A stretch of 64,000 bases of DNA from contig CM043006.1 in the NCBI GenBank assembly GCA_023678885.1, positions 7,281,948 to 7,345,947 on the forward strand. The letters run 5' to 3'. The position numbers and the translations under genes are program-made. This document shows, one piece after another, positions 34,616 through 47,315 of the stretch (within the stretch, counting starts at the first letter, position 1; each line of letters starts with the position of its first letter). Source of the DNA: Pogostemon cablin (taxonomy: Eukaryota; Streptophyta; Magnoliopsida; Lamiales; Lamiaceae). The notes under the pieces are model-generated. The model had not been told where the DNA came from. It saw only the letters and a program-made list of their open reading frames with translations, and made no database searches.

Positions 34616-36134
34616 TGATTAGCCATAACTTGTAGTCGGGTTGACCAATTCAAGAATTTATTGAACCACAAGGAGGTAGACACTAGTGCTTAAGCGATCT
34701 CACGTTTCTTGTGATTTTATAGAGACAAATCATCAATGGATAGGTGTTCAAACAAGTAATAAAATCAATCAAAGAAAGCAAGCAAACAATGATCAACAAA
34801 CAAGATAGATAAATGGATGAGTGGTTTTCCAAGTTAAGTAAAAGTTAGATTAACAATAATTAAGAAGTAGAAATCCCAAGATAAATGCATCAAATTCATA
34901 TGATCATGGGTATAAGACTAAGGGCCAACACTAAGTTTACCTAAGCTCCATCTCGAGATGGATAGGATATGAATCTCAATTAGCTCAACGGATTGGTTCT
35001 CACTCAAATAATTCCAACCAGGTACTATGCTTGAAATGAGAGTCACTTCACACAATTAATCAACCTCTTGATCAAACCAATCACATGTTCTATCAAAGGG
35101 TTCTAAATTCTAAAGGATTTCTCAATCTCTTTACAATTTATAATGCACATGAAGTATTTGATGAAATGATTCACTCAATTATCCTAAGTATATAATTGAT
35201 TTCTCAATCTAATCACATATTTTGAACAACTAAACACACAAACCATCATAAACCACAAGATTTCAAACATCAATGATAGAAAATCCATTTGCCCAATCAA
35301 CATATGAATTCAAATACACAAATCCAAAAATTATCCAACAACTCTCATGTTGCTAATCTCACAAGAGGGATTAGCCTACCATATTCAAAAGGAAATCAAC
35401 ATAGACATTAAGATCCTTACAAAACATGATAAACAATAAGGTTTCACTACAAAGTATGGATGAAAACTCCCTTGAAGTGCTTTAATGGTGATCTCCTTCC
35501 TTCCCTTGCAATTCTCCTCTCTTCCATGCTTCTTTTCCTCAATTGGATGAAGGTTTTGATGGTGGGACGATGGTAGATGGGATGGATGAAGAATGGATGA
35601 AGATGATGGTGTAAAATGGAGGAAATGGTGTGTGATGTTTGTGCAGGGCAAAACCACCGAAAATTGATCAAGTATTGAAGTTTGGGTATTTATACCCCTT
35701 GGGAAGCTTCTAGAAGGCTTCTGATATGTTTCTGATCCCGCAGCAACACGACTCGTGTGCTGCAACGCTGCCACAGGGTGGCCGTGTTGGTGTTTTTGAT
35801 GTAAGAAAAGGACCAAGGCTTACAGGGCCGTGTTGCGTAACACGGCTCGTGTGCTGTAACATGGCTTGTGAGCTGCAACACGGCCGACCGTGTTGGTACA
35901 ATTTTGTTTCGGCTCGTTCTCCCTCGTTTCAACTCCAAATTGAGATCTGCTTTTTCCTACGTCTTCCTTTTCACGTCTAGAATCTATTTTTACCTGAAAA
36001 TCATACGTTTAAGCTCATTCACATATATCTCTATAAAAACACAAAACACAACCAAATAGTACACAAAATGAATAAAATAATACAAAAACATACATAAAAA
36101 GACACTAAAATCTTGGCAAAAATATCACTCATCA
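34616..36134 (-). repeat. 5' LTR of element X (1519 bp)
   Basis: This is the partner of 27934-29489. Its own ACACGGCC/GGCCGTGT cassette lies at 35740-35905. It ends against the resumed A3 gag at 36135. Confidence 0.9.
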
Positions 36135-36290
36135 TGCAGATGGCCGGGAATGTGAATCAATTGACACAAACATTGGAGATATGAATTTTTCTGTGTCAAG
36201 GCATAACAAATACGAAAGAGTGCAAAGCCATAAAGTTAAGATCCGGAATGCAGTACGAAGGTTCGATGATGCCGGTGGGAAAAAATGAAG
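36135..36290 (+). pseudogene. gag: Gag of element A3, 3' end (right of X)
   Basis: The reading AGNVNQLTQTLEI resumes the A3 gag C-terminus and continues to the TLRSG-like segment (AIKLRSGMQYEGSM). It matches A4 at 50757-50880 and A2 at 22930-23060. There is at least one stop. Confidence 0.8.
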
Positions 36291-36296
36291 AAAAAA

Positions 36297-36652
36297 TAAG
36301 CCTGCTCGACCATAGCTTGACCAAACCATTTGGTTGAGTAATGTCTCATGGAACAGAGAAACAATGCTCTGTTTTTAGTTCTTCCGCTCGACCAAAACTG
36401 ACTCGCTCGACCGATCACTCTGGTCCAGTAGAGGTCGAGCAGCCCACTGTGAATCTAAAAACTGTTGATCAGCGTACAGGTCCCTTTCTCGACTAAAATG
36501 GTGCCGCTCGACCAGAACTTCCTGATCGAGCTAAGGTCGAGCAACCTTTGTTGGGACTGTATAGTGCAAATCTGCGAAGGGGTACCTCGCTCAACCAAAA
36601 TGACCTCGCCCGACCAGACCCTTCTAGTTGAGTTGAGGTCGAGCAATACCCT
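36297..36652 (+). repeat. Inverted-repeat cassette, GCTCGACC/GGTCGAGC subtype (A3 linker)
   Basis: Four tandem units of about 90-100 bp start near 36300, 36388, 36488 and 36589. Each has forward arms GCTCGACCA and reverse arms TGGTCGAGC / AGGTCGAGCA. It occupies the same gag/protease linker position as the TCGAACC cassette of A2. Confidence 0.85.
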
Positions 36653-36699
36653 CCGATCCAATTTTCTGTACAAAATGTTATACTTGATGTTCAAAGCAC

Positions 36700-37131
36700 T
36701 CCAGGACCATCAAATGAGCATAATACTAAGATTGTAGATGAAAAGAAGTGGGAAAGAGCAAAGAGGTTGAGAGCCAAGAAGATAAACTGAAGGAGACTGA
36801 AAGAGATAAGTGGGGAATCCCAAAGACAAAGATACATCCTCCGTGTCCGTTCTCTCTTGATAAAGCAGTGAAGATGCCCACGGAGATTCAATCATGCAAG
36901 AGCATAGATGTGGTTTCTAACTTATTTAATCTTGATTTTTATAGGAATGATGGTTCTGAATTTGTGTGGAAGATTGACAAGGAGGAGTCTAGAAAGCCAT
37001 GGGAGGAAGGAAATTCTGAGGATCATATACTTGTGACCAAGACAGGTGAGGTGCTGAGTGTAGACAAGAAGAGGGAAATTATAAAGTACTTGAAGGTGAG
37101 GATACGAGGAGACCGCCATCTGATCCAGTAG
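36700..37131 (+). pseudogene. pol: pol remnant of A3 (protease, RT, RNase H and integrase deleted)
   Basis: The sequence reads EKKWERAKRL...LKETERDKWGIPKTKIHPPCPF, the usual protease leader. It then jumps to LDKAVKMPTEIQSCKSIDVV, which in A1 lies after the protease (15450-15556). After ~100 more residues it ends near 37131. The following DNA (CGTGACTCTCCGACGTTAA) is the end-of-pol segment seen next to integrase in A1. So two internal deletions removed the protease and the whole RT-to-integrase part. A4 has the same structure. Confidence 0.85.
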
Positions 37132-39013
37132 CTCAAAAGGCAGTATTCCATCGTGACTCTCCGACGTTAATCATGAGCGCCTGTTTGGGGCTTGTCCCTT
37201 CCGTTTTATTGCATAATTTATTTCGTTTGAGTGGGGAGTTATTATATTTCAGGTGCTTACGCTTCGGCAATTACATATCTTTTCAAGCTTAGTTTCGACT
37301 TACGTTTTTACTAAGTTTGGGGGGTGTTATGTACTTATCTCTATTCATATGAGCACTAAGGGTATAATTTTTCCTTTTGTTGGTTGTTTGTTTGTTAGGT
37401 GGCTGATTTTTTACGACATATTAATATTTTAAAAGGTGTTGGTATGTCAATTTTTTTTCAACTTACCTAATATTTAGTGTGTTGTGTAACTATTTCTAGT
37501 GTGTGGAGTAGATTAGATAGTCAATTGAGTCTTTCTTATAGTTCTCCTATTTTATTATTAATGGATCATGTGATGATGAGGTGTGCTTGAACTTTGATGA
37601 TAGAAAAAGGTACAAGAGTGGCAAGACGAGTTCTACACTGAGGCTTGACATGACCGAGTTGAAAAACTCGAGGAGCTCGTGCAAACATTTTGAAGGATGA
37701 AAATCAGGTGCCCTCATTTCCTTATTCTAATTTTTATGTGTGCTTTTAATTATTAGGAGTGAAAGGATTGAGATTTTGGCTTTGTGGACATGTGAGCTTA
37801 TATTTTTAAATTGAAATTCATATGCTTTGGAAATTGATGAAGGAAGTGTACTTGAGTTTTATTGTTGTATGAAGTTATATGTGTACTTTTAGGATATTAC
37901 TTACCATGTGCTCTGTTACTTGTTAAAAACTCATGTGAGATTTTGAGCCTTGTTATTCATGTACATAATCACATGTTATTTTCTTTTCTGGTGAGTATCG
38001 TTCTTGTGTGTGTATTCTAGAACTTGTCTTGAATCTCCTTGAATATTCAAGATTTGTCTAGCGGATTATGAAAATGATATTACGCCGTCTTGGATATTTA
38101 GCCCATCTTTTCACATATACTTTACCTGAATTCATTAAATCCTTTGTCAGCCCGTTTGAGCCTTTTTAAATCAATTATTTTGATAGTCAATAAAGCTTAA
38201 TTGAAGAGAGTGGTTATTTTAGGAATGATAAGGATGATGAAGAAAGAATCTTAAGGATCAAAAGGAAAATTCCTGGGGTAGTGCTTAAATCTAGTACTCC
38301 ATGGAAACAAACATCCTAGGGTAGTACTTAAATCTAGTACCCTTTGGAGGATGTGAGAGGTAGTGCCCGAAACTGGTACATCGAGAGAAGAAAAAAAAGG
38401 TGAAATAAAAAGGAGAATGATGGAGTTGAAGAGCTAGAAAAAGTTGGAAAAAAAATATGTTGTGCTTGAAGGAGAAATATGGGAGAGTTTGATGAGAATG
38501 TTGTGCTTGAATAGAAGGTGATGAGGAAAAAATAAAGATTGAGAGAGACGGCCGCTTGATCGATCCGAGTTTTGAGTCACTTATTTATATGTTTCCTACC
38601 TTTTCCAAAGAGCCAATATTACAACCAATAAAAGACCTTTTTGATTAATTATTTGCTAGATACAAGTAAAATGAGAGTTGAGACAATGGGCAAGCTTATG
38701 GTTACGCATGCATTTGAATTGAATCTAAGCGTAAACACCTTAACCCATAAGTGTACATCTTTTACAGTTGAGTGCAAGTGATATATACTTCCCCTGAGAA
38801 CATGTGAATGGAGCATTTCAATTGGTGGTGATTCTCTTAACTTGTATATGAATTGATTATTATATGTAATAAGAGTTGCATAACCTAAGTTGAGGACAAT
38901 TGTATTATGAATGAGGTATGAGTCATAGTCCTTGTTTCCCTGCTAATTTTCTCTCTCTCTCTCTCTCTCTCTCTCTTTATTTTTATTTTGTTGCCTCGGG
39001 ATGAGCAACAGGT
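37132..39013 (+). other. 3' non-coding region of element A3
   Basis: It holds the G-run/hairpin (37285-37324), a (CT)n run (38951-38976) and several short degraded coding-like pieces. One near 38560-38780 matches 52599-52820 in A4 (DRSEF*VTYL / PTFSKDPIL / LELNLSV) and may be a relic of a third ORF. No intact gene is present. Confidence 0.65.
37285..37324 (+). other. G-run plus stem-loop (A3)
   Basis: AAGCTTAGT and ACTAAGTTT arms are followed by GGGGGG, as in A1 and A2. Confidence 0.65.
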
Positions 39014-39025
39014 AAGTTTGGGGTT
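39014..39025 (+). other. Polypurine tract of A3
   Basis: AAGTTTGGGG plus two bases lies directly before the LTR start TGATGAGATTG. Confidence 0.65.
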
Positions 39026-40071
39026 TGATGAGATTGAAAATAAACGTATTTTAGTGTCCAATTTAACACCTTTTTGATGGGAATAGTTGTTATATATTAG
39101 CTCAATTGTCTTATATTCAATGTATGTGAGAAAAAGTGCACTTGAGGTGTTTTATTGTGTTTTAGGTGGAAAAAGGATCAAAAGAGCAAAGTTGGAGAAA
39201 ATGTGCAACTTGTGCAAGAATGCTGAAAAATGCACGTTCAACTTGTGTAATTTTTCTGTATTTGTATGGAGCTCAAAACTAGAAGTGTTATACATGGTTG
39301 GAAAGACACAGAAGAGATGATCGTTTTGGCATAAGGAACACCTCAATCGGAGTCCAAACGAGAAAGTGATGATAAAAATGGTGACGTCGTGCAAGTTGTT
39401 CCTGCTCAGCACGGCTATGCCACATTGCATGACTTGTTACACCTTCAAATATTGAATTCTCTGTGATTTCTTTATATGGATAGAAATCCAAGGAAAAGAG
39501 GATCGCGTGAGTGTAAGAATCACTCAAATCGGAGTCCGAATGTGGAAGTTATGCGCGAAATGGTAAGACAGTGCAATGGAGCTCGACCAGGTGTTTGGTC
39601 GAGCGGGGACACAGAAGTCAGATTTTTTAGATTATACAAATCCTGTGAGTGTATATTTGTGTTTTCCAAGAAAAGGCGCATCCAAGGTCCGTTAGGAGAG
39701 TATACAAGTGTGAAATGGATGCAGGTTACAGCTGAAAAGCGCATACTGCAACACAATCATCCTACACCCTACAAGGGAGGATCACCCCCAACCATCAGCC
39801 ACTTCCTTTTCTCCATCCATCCATCACTTTGAAGATTCGTCTGCTGAATCAAGAGGAGAACCAAGAGGAGATTCAAGATGGAGAAGGACGTGACGACGCC
39901 CACGTCTAGGGTTTATTTAGTTTCCTAATTTATCTTGTGATTTTCTAAACATATGGGTAAGATCTATCCAACACCCATGATTGTTCTTCCCAACATCATG
40001 GGCTAGAAACTTTTTGGTAGACTTAGGGTTTTGAAGGTTTTTATGAATTAATTGAACCTACGTGTGTATAC
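39026..40071 (+). repeat. LTR shared by A3 (3') and A4 (5'), left part
   Basis: It starts TGATGAGATTGAAAATAAACG after a polypurine tract and runs to the TATAC target of element Y. The right part is 48884-49643; the rebuilt length is about 1.8 kb. A small GCTCGACC/GGTCGAGC pair lies at 39588-39605, matching the subtype of the internal cassettes of A3 and A4. Confidence 0.85.
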
Positions 40072-41609
40072 TGATTGGTTGTTTATAGTCATGATGACCA
40101 ATTAAAGAATTTATCGAACCACAGGGAGGAACGTGCTAGAGTTTAAGCGATCTCATGTTTATCATAATTTTATAGAGATGGCCATAAAGGGGTAGGATTA
40201 ACCAAGAAATGACAATTAAATAATTAAATGACAAGATAAACAAAGGGATAGATGAATGGAAGATGGATGAATAAGCCAAGTAGATAGAGAATGAGACTAG
40301 CAATACTTAAAGCATGGAAAATCTAGGTATCATACAACAAATTCACATGTGTCATGGGTTAATAACTAAGTACCAACACGAATTCCACCTAAACTCTCTC
40401 TCTCGAGATGGATAGGATGTAGATCCTTAATAAGGTCTTAAAATATCACTAAGGTTGGTTCTCAATCAAACAATTCCAACTAGGTACTAAGTTCAATTAG
40501 AGAGTCCTTTCACATGATCAATTGACCTCTCGATCTAACCAATCGACGTTCTATCAAAAGGTTCTAAATTCTAAAGGATATCTCTATCTCTTTAAAACTT
40601 ATAATGCACATGAAGTGTATGATGAAATGATTCAATGAACTATCCTAAACACATACTTGACTTCTCAATCTAATCACATGTCCATGATAATATAATCACA
40701 CAAATCAACAATATAAATCAAGCAATTAATAATCAATGATAGAAAATTAACAAATCCAATCAACATATGAATTCAATTGCAAAATACCTAAAATTATCCA
40801 AAACAATTCATATTGCTAATCTCACAAAGGAGATTAGTCTTTCATAGTCTCAAAGAAAACAACATAGATAATTGTATCTCTAAAACCCATGATCAAACTA
40901 TAAAGAAGTCTGCAAAAATTAGAAATAAAATCCCCCTTTGAATGTCTTCAATGGAGCTTCTCCTCCTTCTTCTTGTAATCTTCACTCCCCCTTCGCTTCT
41001 CTAACTACTTGGATGGTGGATTGGGTGGATGGATTCAAGGATGGGTGAATGGGATTAAGGGTAGATGGAATGGAGAGGAAAGTGTGTAAAAAATGGTGTG
41101 AATTAGGAATAGATTGGAACTAATAATGATTTCTGCCTTTTTTTACTGAACATGGGTCGTGTTAGGTACACGGGTCGAGCACGGTAGGGCGAGCTCGGTA
41201 CTCGGGTCGAGTAGGTGCAGCGCAGTCTCACCGTTTCGCGCGTAACTTCCACATCCGAAATCCGATTTAAGTGATTCTTGCGCTCACGTGATCTTATCTT
41301 CTTGTCTTTCTATCCATATAAAGATCTTACAAAAAGTTCAACATTTGAAAGTGTAACAAGTCATGCAAAATGGCACACCATTTTAATAATAACTTTCTCG
41401 TTTGGACTCCGAATTGAGCTCCATTTTCCTTACGTATTCCTTTTCACGTCTAGAATCCATTTTTACCTGAAAATCTTAAGTTTAAGTTCATTTTAACACA
41501 TTTCCATAAAAACACAAAACACCACCAAAATATACATAAAATACGGATAAAATAATACGAAAATACACATAAAAAGACACTAAAATATTGGTGAAAATAT
41601 CACTCATCA
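40072..41609 (-). repeat. 3' LTR of element Y (1538 bp)
   Basis: TGATTGGTTGTTTATAG ... ATCACTCATCA on the plus strand. It matches 47316-48878. A GGGTCGAG/GAGCTCGG-rich patch lies at 41155-41225 (partner 48435-48500). Confidence 0.9.
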
Positions 41610-43249
41610 CACTCCTAAACTTAAAGTGTTGTTCGTCCCCGAACAATGAAAATGAAAAAATAAGGGAAATGAGATTTTCACCTAGGAAAAGACTAAACGA
41701 ACATAAGTAATAACTCATCGATAGTAATAAGAACTATAAACTATGCTAAGTCATCCTACAACATTAAACTCATAACATAAAAAATTAACAAGTTCAATCA
41801 AAAGAGTAAAGAGTAATATAGTCCCTTTTTATTCCAAGCCTCACATGTTATCAATTTCACTCAACATCTTTTAAGTAGGGTAAATCAACACTCATCGTTC
41901 GATTGGCTCGATTTGCTATAAGCTTGCTCGTGGACTACATTCACAAACCTCCAAAGTTTCAATTAGTGATCAAAAAGGTCTTTCGTTAAGGATGTAATGA
42001 TAGGCTCTTTTGGTAGGGTAGGAAGAATATGGATAATAGTGACCAATCAAGTGTAAGTAATCGATGAGATGACCAATTTCCTCAACTTCTTAACTTCTTT
42101 TTCTTTCTTCCTTTTCTTCGCAATTCTCAAGCACTATTCATCAACTTTCCTTGAATTGAACTTCTTATAAATCATGCTTCCTTCTTCAAACTTTTAAATA
42201 CTTGAGCATATTGTTGTTGTTTTGCTTATTTTCTTGATTTGAGGTTGCATGTCCAATCTTTCTTGAGCTCTTTTCATCCTTTTTCTTTCTTGCTTGTTTA
42301 CCATTTTCTTTCTTCTTTTGCACAATAACTCATCAAACCTTTCTAACTACCATCTTCTCAATCACCCACACAAAAGGTATGTATATAAGGCTTAAGTGGG
42401 TAATCATGGCTTGTAATGTGCTAAATTCACAAAAAAATAGGCTTATAGGCTCAAAGTGGTTGACTAGGGATGATGTACATGGTAGGAAAATTTATGGCAA
42501 TGACTATGAATAACAAGGATGATCTTAGATCATGTCACTAACCTCCACTAATCGGGCTTGTTCTCATAGTCCTTGAGCAAGTTCTAGTTTATCAAACACA
42601 ACCAATCCACTCATGAAAATAAATACCATGTATGCACGGTTGAGGCTCAAATGCTCATAAGTTTATGCTCGGACATTAATGAACTTATTACACTACATTC
42701 ATATTTAAATTGAACAAGTTAAATAAAACATATCACAATTCTAAAGTGTAGAGATTCTTAATCATAATTTGTTATCACTTATCACCATAACATGTCATCA
42801 CTCACATTCAAAAATGACTCACAACATCCCAAAAATAAACCACCAAACATCCCTAAACAAGAATAAAAATATACACAAAATATATAGAAAAGACTCTCCA
42901 AACAAGAAATAAGACGAAAACACATAACATGAACAAATAACAAAACCATCCATCATTAGAGAATAAAGCACACATTCATAATATCCATGATCAAGTAAGC
43001 TCACAATCATCCCCATCTTTGATTGAAAATTGAAATTCTAAATTACAAAAGTAAACTTCCACCAACATAACACATGAAGTAGCATGCTAATCCAACAATT
43101 CAAACCCAAATCAAGTTATGCGAAGCAAATAGAAGTGAATAAGTGTAAAGTGAACTCCCTGAATAGGCATTTGATAGTGGAAGTGGTTGGCACGACATCT
43201 GGACAACAGGCTCAATGATCTTGAACTTTGCGAAAATCCTGCACTGAGA
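41610..43249 (-). other. 3' non-coding region of element Y
   Basis: It is homologous to 29490-31080 of element X, including the purine-rich part, with no coding sequence. The polypurine tract next to the LTR is decayed (CTCCTAAACTTAA on the plus strand). Confidence 0.7.
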
Positions 43250-43520
43250 TTGACTCATGTCATCTGTCGACTCGTGTTGTCGCCGTTCACACGCTTAATG
43301 TTCTGTACACGGTCATGACATGGCCGTGTAGGTGTTTCTGATGCTGGCGCACGGCCACCTCTTCTAGGACTGTGCGCGGTACACGAGGCATGTTCATGTA
43401 CTCTACACAGGTCATGTACTGAACACGGCTTCTTCCTAGGCGAGTAGCTGCTTCTGATGCCAGTACACAGCCACCTCTTACAGGGCCGTGTACTGGACAC
43501 AGCTCGTGTTCCAGCATCTC
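43250..43520. repeat. Inverted-repeat cassette, CACGGCC/GGCCGTG subtype, internal to Y
   Basis: Repeated CATGGCCGTGT, CACGGCCACCTCTT and GGGCCGTGTACTGGACAC arms are seen. Element X has no such block at the homologous place (near 31085). The subtype matches the inner LTR of Y (46865-47085) and not its outer LTRs. Confidence 0.75.
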
Positions 43521-43785
43521 TATTTTTCACTTTTTAACTTCAAACCTTGTGTTCTCCTATTTTTATGCTTCCACTACACCTTATACATGCTCAAAAACTC
43601 ATCAACATCATTACTCAACAATTGTAATAAACATGAGGGCTATCATGCACCTCAACACAACCAAACAGACAAAAATTAAACCAAAATCATGAGAAAAATT
43701 TTAAAATTTGACCCAATTTTACTAGAAGACCTCTCATCATCATCATATCAAACACATTCAAGTGGTGAGTCACACCACGTACTCT

Positions 43786-43966
43786 CCCCCAAAACTTAAA
43801 TCGAAACAAGTTGAGAATTAAGTTTGTAAAAAGTGGTAAGCCCTTGTAGTTTCTATCAATGATCTTCTTGTAGGGAAGCATATGCATCCAAACGAATCAA
43901 GTTATGTCCAACACGCACTACCCCCCCAAACTTAACTCGAGACAAGAGTCAAGAATTAAGTTTGCA
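43786..43966 (-). other. Two G-run/stem-loop motifs (Y)
   Basis: The motifs lie at 43786-43829 and 43918-43966, each C-run plus AAACTTAA...TTAAGTTT arms on the plus strand. They match the two in element X in order and spacing. Confidence 0.65.
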
Positions 43967-44251
43967 ACAAGTGGTGAGACATGCCTACTTGAATCCATGA
44001 AGCACTTCCTGTATCTTCAATGCGCATTTTCTCACAAGAAAAATCCACCTACAAGACCAACATACAAACAACAAAACGAACATCCTTATTGAAAGTAATA
44101 AATAAAGTAGTAAAGATAATGATGGGTTGCCTCCCATCTAGCGCTAAGTTTAACATCTTCAAGCCAGACGGAATATGGATAACTCATCGGAATGGCCACG
44201 GATATCTTTCGTCCTTGCCATCGAATTTTAATCGTTGTGCTTCTTTCTCTA

Positions 44252-45483
44252 TTAGGAACTTGTGGCAAGTGACGACTTCTGTAGCATCTTCGAGCATGGC
44301 TTTAGAAATTCAACTCTTTTGAACTTACACTCCATTGCCCTCTCTATTCTTGAACACCACTTATTCCTCTTTACCAAATAGAACTTCAACATCTCTTCGA
44401 GTTCTCTTTTGTTTCTAAGAATATGAGAAGGATCAATGGGTAAGACAAAGCCAATGTAAACAATATTATGAAATTCAAAGCAACTTAAAGAGTTTAAAGG
44501 TATAGAAATTCTCATTTCACTCTTCAAGTCATTATCACTTGCTTTTGAACTTTGTTCCTCTTCATCAACATCATTCGCCTCAATAGGCTCTTCAAATACC
44601 TCATTTGATTCTTCATCTCCCAAATTCTTTTCTTTCTCCAACTCTTCTTCAACTTTGCTCTCCTCTTCAAGTTCTTCAACTTGTTGAAAATTGGTCAAAG
44701 CACTTACAATTTGTCTTACTTGATGCTCAAAAGCTTCTAACCTCTTCTCAGTTGCCTCATTTCTTTTCTTGTCCTCCTCAAGGCTTGCTTCCATCATTTC
44801 AATCAAGACTTCTATAGATGATTTTTTTCCTTAACTTGTTGCAAGTCTCCTCCCACTTGGTTGCCAAAATTCTATCCTTGAATTGGTGGATAATTCCCAT
44901 GAAAACTTCCCTCATAGTTGCTTAGAAATTCTCATTGGAAATCATCTACTCCCATGAAAAAAACATCTCATACTTGATGGTTAGGCATCCTCCACTCTTC
45001 TTGCTCTATAGGACTAGGAATCGACACACCTTGCACATCTTGAACACCCCCCAAATTTGTATTATGCAAGACTTGACCATAAGTACCTTGATTCATCATC
45101 CTTATTTGTCTTTTCAATTCCAAGGTAGCTGGGGTAAGAGGATTCATTGCAAAGAAAACTTGATTGAAATTTTTGACCTCCATCACTTCCTTGAGCACAT
45201 ATTCTATATAAGTCCAATAAGGCGTAAATTTGGAATGGAGGATTGGTGTTGGGATTTGGTGAATAATAAGCATATGCTCGATAAGGGTGAAATGTATTTG
45301 CATTATAAGCTTGTTGCTATTCTCCATTTCTTCCTTGATTGTAGTATTGAGAGCTATCTTGATACATTTGGAAATTGTAACCATAATTACTCTCATTCAT
45401 GTAGCCTCTTGATTGTGGAGGTGGAACCCTTGCACTTTGATTTCCAAAAACATCACTCAAGTATTGGTTCCAACCTTTCATTT
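44252..45483 (-). pseudogene. gag: Reduced gag remnant of element Y
   Basis: The readable parts are a Tyr/Asn/Gln-rich start near 45481 (MKGWNQYLSDVFGNQ), 44968-45396 in a shifted frame, and 44252-44806. The last has a coiled-coil-like start (RLEAFEHQVRQIVSALTNFQQ), then a Glu-rich stretch, then SLSCFEFHNIVYIGFVLPIDPSHI. It resembles the C-terminal half of X gag. The gag core domain is missing: the PBS lies only about 220 bp upstream of the first residues. The gene could not form particles by itself. Confidence 0.65.
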
Positions 45484-45699
45484 AAATGATCTTCTCAAAG
45501 CTTACTACAATTCTTCTCCTCACTTTCTATTTTTAGCTTTGATCCCCCTTCTCCTTCTCTCAAGGTAGTTTCCAAGTACCTATCAAAACGAACAAGAGAG
45601 ATCAAAATTTTTCCAAAGCAAATAATAAAAAGCAATAAAAAATATCTCTAATAAGACCAATCAAAAGACTCTTTCGTTAAACCACTAGCAAACATTGCC

Positions 45700-45717
45700 T
45701 CCCCGGCAACGGCGCCA
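45700..45717 (-). other. Primer-binding site, tRNA-Asp, perfect (inner Y)
   Basis: TGGCGCCGTTGCCGGGGA gives 18 of 18 matches to the tRNA-Asp complement, 2 bp from the inner LTR. Confidence 0.95.
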
Positions 45718-45719
45718 TT

Positions 45720-47291
45720 TGATTGGCCATTTTATAGTTGAGATGACCAATTCAACAATTTATCGAACCACATAGAGGTAGGTACTAGAGCTTAAGCGAT
45801 TTCACGTTTCTTATAATTTTATAGAGACGAATCATCAAAGTGTTGGTTGTATAACAAGTAAATGAAAATGATCACAATAAACAAGTAAACAAAGATCAAT
45901 CAACAAAAATATGATGAAGATGATTGGTTTTCAGGTTAAATAAAAGCTAGATTAACAACAATTAAGAAGTGGTAATTCTAGGAATTATGTATCAAATTCA
46001 TATGTATCATGGATATAGGACTAAGGGTCAACACTAAATCCTTCTAAACTTCCTCTTGAAATGAATAGAATGTGAATCCAATTAAGAATCCCAAAATAGC
46101 TCAATAGATTGGATCTCACTCAAACAATTTCAACTAGGCACTAAGCTTGAAATGAGAGCCCCTTCACGCAATTAATCGACCTCTCGATCTTACCAATCAG
46201 ATGTTCTATCAAAGAGTTCTAAATCCTAAAGGACATCTCTATCTCTTTAAGACTTATAATGCACATGAAGTGTATAATGAATTGATTCAATGAACTATCC
46301 TAAACATATAATTGATTTTTCAATCTAATCACATGCCCATGGTAATTAACCACTCAAATCAACAATACAAATCAAACAATCAACAATCAATGATAGAAAA
46401 TCATAAATCCAATCAACATATGATTAAGAATACACAAATCCCCAAAATTAACCAACAACTCTCATGTTGCTAATCTCACATGGGAGATTAGCCCACCATA
46501 ATCATAAGATAATTAACATAGACATTAAAAACCTTACAAGTCATGACAAACAAATAGGTTACTACAAAAATTGGATGAAAACTCCCTTGGATTGGCTCCA
46601 ATGGTTATCTCCTTCATTTCCATGTAATTCCCTTCCCTTCCTTGCTTATTTTCTTCACTTGGATGATGGATCTATGGTGAGATGATGATGGATTGAATAG
46701 ATGGATGAAAGTGATGAAGAATATGGTGTAGAATGAAGTAATTAGTGTGTGAGGTGTGTGGGCAGCTGAATTTCGGATCCAAGATGATCAAAATATTGAA
46801 TGAATTGGTATTTATACCCCTTGGAGACCTTCTAGAAGATTTATGAAATTTTTCTGTTCTGGCACAGACAGGACTCATATGCTGCAACACGGTTCGAGTC
46901 ATGTCAGGGTTTCTCGATCAACACTAACTTAAAACGGCACACGAGTCGTGTGCTGAAATACGGCCAAAGGGTGGCCGTGTTGGATGTTCAGATGTTGGCG
47001 CACGGCTGTCTCTTACATGCCCATGTTCAGTACAAGGGCCGTGTGCTGTAACACGGCTCATGTACCTTACACAGCAGGCCGTGTTCATACTGCTCTATTT
47101 CTTCTTCCTTATTTCATCTCCCATCTCCGTTTTTGCTCCGTTTTTACCTATTTTACATACGATTAAGTTCATTCTCACATATTTCCATAAAAACACATCT
47201 CACCCCCCAAATAACACATAGAAAACAGATAAAAAGCTGCAAAAATGGATATAAAAAGATAATAAAAACTAGGTGAAAATATCACTAATCA
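45720..47291 (-). repeat. Inner LTR of element Y (1572 bp)
   Basis: TGATTGGCCATTTTATAG ... ATCACTAATCA on the plus strand. Its cassette (46865-47085) is of the CACGGCC type like element X, and differs from the TCGAG-type patches of the two outer Y LTRs. Confidence 0.85.
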
Positions 47292-47295
47292 CATT

Positions 47296-47313
47296 TCCCC
47301 GGCAGCTGCGCCG
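47296..47313 (-). other. Decayed primer-binding site of the outer Y element
   Basis: CGGCGCAGCTGCCGGGGA keeps 14 of 18 positions of the tRNA-Asp complement, 2 bp from the right LTR. Only 24 bp separate the two LTRs here. Confidence 0.75.
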
Positions 47314-47315
47314 TT

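Larger units (their letters stand above)
27934..36134 (-). mobile_element. Element X: non-autonomous Athila-like element (gag and protease only), nested in A3 gag
   Basis: Two LTRs of about 1.5 kb (27934-29489 and 34616-36134) flank an internal region with PBS, gag, protease, a long non-coding stretch and a polypurine tract, all on the minus strand. No RT, RNase H or integrase is seen. The flanks GGCAG (27929-27933) and TGCAG (36135-36139) look like a target duplication with one change. The A4 copy shows the empty site (GGGGCAGATGG near 50757). Confidence 0.9.

Noticed and set aside
38951..38976. (CT)n run as a possible promoter element
   Set aside because: It is a simple microsatellite in the A3 3' region, with no gene downstream other than the LTR.
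39087..39832. Plus and minus ORFs in the A3/A4 LTR (39087-39320, 39476-39832) as possible host genes
   Set aside because: They lie wholly in the LTR and are not maintained in the related A2 LTR.
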